Shown: in pieces, positions 63,704 to 64,000 of the stretch
Layout of the letters: every line of letters begins with the position of its first letter
Numbering within the stretch: position 1 is the first letter of the stretch
From: Diphasiastrum complanatum
Lineage: Eukaryota > Streptophyta > Lycopodiopsida > Lycopodiales > Lycopodiaceae
Reading direction: 5' to 3'
DNA: 64,000 nt
Assembly (NCBI GenBank): GCA_029204225.1
Contig: CM055106.1
Location: forward strand, 36,554,361 to 36,618,360
Notes under the pieces: generated by a model
Databases searched by the model: none
What the model saw: only the letters and a program-made list of their open reading frames with translations
What the model was told of the DNA's origin: nothing
Position numbers and translations under genes: made by a program

Positions 63704-64000
63704 CTGCAATATTCCCACAATGTTATGACAAAACTGAAATTTACATAATGACTATATATTAAACAAAACCATAATGAAAACATGACGGCAATATTTAAAG
63801 AACCCATAACGATAGTATCATGCCAAAATTTCAGCGTCCAATATGACTACATCAAAAACAAATGGCCAAACTGAATATTGAAAAATCAACATCTCAGAAA
63901 TAAACCGTAATGACAATATTATGGCAAAACTGAAAGTTTCATAATGACTCTATCGGAAATAAAACCTTAAGTGAAAAATTTCCTTGCGGAACTTAAGTGT
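63704..64000 (-). other. 5' UTR intron (partial)
   Basis: AT-rich. A word close to CAATATTATG(G/A)CAAAACTGAAA with CATAATGACT occurs at about 63717-63750 and again at 63916-63950, an imperfect repeat about 200 bp apart. Confidence 0.45.

Overview
The window looks like nuclear DNA from a land plant with a large, retrotransposon-rich genome. Ty1/copia, Ty3/gypsy, CACTA and LINE relics are interleaved and nested, initiator-methionine-tRNA primer-binding sites recur, and the one clear host gene has an intron of about 14 kb full of transposons. Very long repeat-filled introns are typical of gymnosperms, but other large plant genomes have them too, so the species stays open. No bacterial, plastid or viral genome segment was recognised.

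Layout. 1-2.9 kb: 5' half of a minus-strand copia element (A) with LTR and PBS. 2.95-4.4 kb: gypsy RNase H/integrase fragment (G1). 4.4-14.8 kb: gag-like and protease-bearing gypsy relics (G2), two arrays of the same 25-bp minisatellite and an A-rich low-complexity block. 14.8-20 kb: copia Y, containing copia X and a solo LTR of the X family in inverted orientation. 20.3-23.9 kb: a copia remnant and CACTA pieces. 23.9-27.6 kb: copia Z, lying within CACTA sequence. 28-29.8 kb: a decayed CACTA TNP2 transposase. 31-34.9 kb: copia B (minus). 35.1-37.5 kb: gypsy G3, carrying a complete 379-bp TRIM element. 37.5-43.9 kb: AT-rich intergenic DNA with microsatellites, small duplications and a solo LTR of a TRIM-like element. 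43.9-63.7 kb: one host gene on the minus strand.

The host gene can be rebuilt as 11 coding exons joined at consistent phases into an 839-residue protein. It has a lysine-rich N-terminus, a long acidic tract, three RRM domains and an Arg/Ser-rich C-terminal region, as in plant hnRNP R/Q-type proteins. Intron 1 (48718-62709) interrupts RRM1 and contains a LINE 3' end split by copia E, a chromodomain-bearing gypsy end, LTR-like DNA, a second LINE 3' end and a copia remnant.

The most unusual item is the TRIM at 36629-37007. It is complete (two 153-bp LTRs differing at 2 sites, PBS, PPT and a 5-bp target duplication), and each LTR carries a sense-oriented tRNA-like sequence with A-box and B-box motifs. 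A solo LTR with the same design and its own target duplication lies at 40518-40649. This recalls Cassandra TRIMs, whose LTRs carry 5S rRNA, but with a tRNA-like module.
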